Shown here piece after piece: positions 7,029 through 7,532 of a DNA stretch of 7,532 nucleotides. This stretch comes from Acidobacteriaceae bacterium (GTDB taxonomy: Bacteria; Acidobacteriota; Terriglobia; Terriglobales; Acidobacteriaceae). Numbering within the stretch: the stretch's first letter is position 1; every line of letters begins with the position of its first letter. The stretch lies in contig DAHUZD010000318.1 of the NCBI GenBank assembly GCA_027306745.1, positions 1 through 7,532 of the forward strand, read 5' to 3'. A program made the translations under genes and the position numbers. The notes beneath the pieces were generated by a model, which had not been told where the DNA came from, ran no database searches, and worked only from the letters and a program-made list of their open reading frames with translations.

Positions 7029-7127
7029 ATGATCGCGCTGCCATGGGTGAGCCATCCGGTAGAAGGACAGTTCATGCCGACAACTTGCAGCCCTGGCGAG
7101 CCGACTAGCCTAGACCGAGCCGACTAG
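7029..7127 (+). CDS. Possible small ORF, 32 aa, unrecognised
   Basis: ATG at 7029 opens a 32-codon frame (MIALPWVSHPVEGQF, then MPTTCSPGEPTSLDRAD) ending in TAG at 7125-7127. Its C-terminus is encoded by the 17-bp repeats. GAAGGAC stands 4 nt before the first ATG plus spacer, and a second GAAGGAC stands 6 nt before an in-frame ATG at 7074, so two starts each have a Shine-Dalgarno-like sequence. No transmembrane segment, known motif or family is recognisable, and short frames of this size occur by chance. It may be a degenerate remnant or nothing. Confidence 0.12.
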   Translation: MIALPWVSHPVEGQFMPTTCSPGEPTSLDRAD

Positions 7128-7132
7128 CCTAG
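7097..7132. repeat. 17-bp tandem direct repeat running into the ybeY stop codon
   Basis: CGAGCCGACTAGCCTAG occurs at 7097-7113 and again, identically, at 7116-7132, separated by AC (period 19). The second copy contains the ybeY stop (TAG on the minus strand, bases 7131-7129). Each copy carries two CTAG tetranucleotides, a sequence that is sparse in the rest of the window. It is most simply a recent 19-bp tandem duplication. Confidence 0.85.
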
Positions 7133-7532
7133 CCGTGGGTGCGGGCGATCAGCGCGGTGGGCAGGCGGAAGCGTCGGCGCAATTGCTCCTCGCGCGCAGC
7201 CATTTCTCCACGGTCGGTTTCGTGGTCGTAGCCGGCCAGATGCAGCAGGCCGTGCAGCAGCAGAATGCGCACCTCGGTGGCCAGCGGATGGCCGAGTGCG
7301 CGGGCCTGGCGCGCGGCGGTGTCCAGTGACAGAGCGAGGTCACCTGCGTGGCGGCGCGCTGCTAAAGCTGACGCGCGTGCCGACTGGACGGAAAAGTCCG
7401 CAGCGGGAAATGAGAGTACGTCGGTGGGCTTGTCCTTGCCGCGATAATCGCGGTTCAGGCGGCGTAGCGTGCGGTCATTGCTGAGCAGGACGGAGACCGT
7501 ACCCTGCAGGCCCACGGCGTGCCGGGCACGGC
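7129..7532 (-). CDS. ybeY: Endoribonuclease YbeY (rRNA maturation factor), 5'-truncated by the window edge
   Basis: Single-strand-specific metallo-endoribonuclease needed for 16S rRNA 3'-end maturation and 70S ribosome quality control. The frame stays open to the window edge, reading RARHAVGLQGTVSVLLSND, so the GTG at 7515 is an internal valine and the true start lies outside, probably 30-50 codons upstream. Diagnostic motifs: LNRDYRGKDKPTDVLSFP; AGDLALSLDTAARQA; and the zinc-binding H-x3-H-x5-H in LLHGLLHLAGYDHE (first His codon at 7254-7252). The end, EEQLRRRFRLPTALIARTHG, is normal for the family. The linker between the FP motif and GDLALS is rich in Ala, Ser and Arg and somewhat longer than in many YbeY proteins. 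The gene converges on the HAD gene, with a 180-nt gap. Confidence 0.95.
   Translation of the reverse strand, partial: RARHAVGLQGTVSVLLSNDRTLRRLNRDYRGKDKPTDVLSFPAADFSVQSARASALAARRHAGDLALSLDTAARQARALGHPLATEVRILLLHGLLHLAGYDHETDRGEMAAREEQLRRRFRLPTALIARTHG

Noticed and set aside
7513..7515. GTG as the start codon of ybeY
   Set aside because: The frame stays open upstream to the window edge, and the residues there (RARHAVGLQG) continue the family alignment, so this is an internal valine.

Overview
The window is GC-rich bacterial DNA with dense, high-GC coding and no mobile element, CRISPR array or RNA gene that I can see. Gene content and protein style (single-domain ManC, a mutase with a GEESGG loop, YbeY with RGKDKPTDVLSFP, an intergenic GGGTGCCC-type hairpin) suggest an Acidobacteriota (Terriglobia-like) chromosome. 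That placement is inference from general resemblance, not a search result.

Layout, left to right. (1) 2-1363, plus strand: the 3' part of a membrane methyl-accepting chemotaxis protein, cut by the window edge. (2) 1364-1475: a short spacer with a candidate extended -10 promoter, a dyad over that -10, and a strong Shine-Dalgarno. It leads into (3) ilvE, a branched-chain amino acid aminotransferase (1476-2414). (4) 2415-2620: a clear intrinsic terminator closes ilvE, followed by the unresolved promoter region of the next operon. (5) 2621-6948: four plus-strand genes in close order, manA (mannose-6-phosphate isomerase), manC (mannose-1-phosphate guanylyltransferase), a phosphohexomutase of the PMM/PGM family, and a HAD-superfamily sugar-phosphatase-like hydrolase that overlaps the mutase by 4 nt. 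(6) 6949-7128: a convergent intergenic region with a hairpin element, a possible tiny ORF, and a 17-bp direct repeat that runs into the next stop codon. (7) 7129-7532, minus strand: the 3' part of ybeY (rRNA-maturation endoribonuclease), cut by the window edge.

The operon encodes a complete short route from fructose-6-phosphate to GDP-mannose: ManA makes mannose-6-phosphate, the mutase would make mannose-1-phosphate, and ManC activates it with GTP. GDP-mannose would feed exopolysaccharide, glycolipid or protein glycosylation. The HAD phosphatase is translationally coupled to the mutase and may act on a sugar phosphate of the same pathway. The two points most open to question are the mutase's real substrate and the phosphatase's role.

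I found no evidence for an undescribed defence, mobile or signalling system. The non-coding oddities are concentrated between the HAD gene and ybeY.
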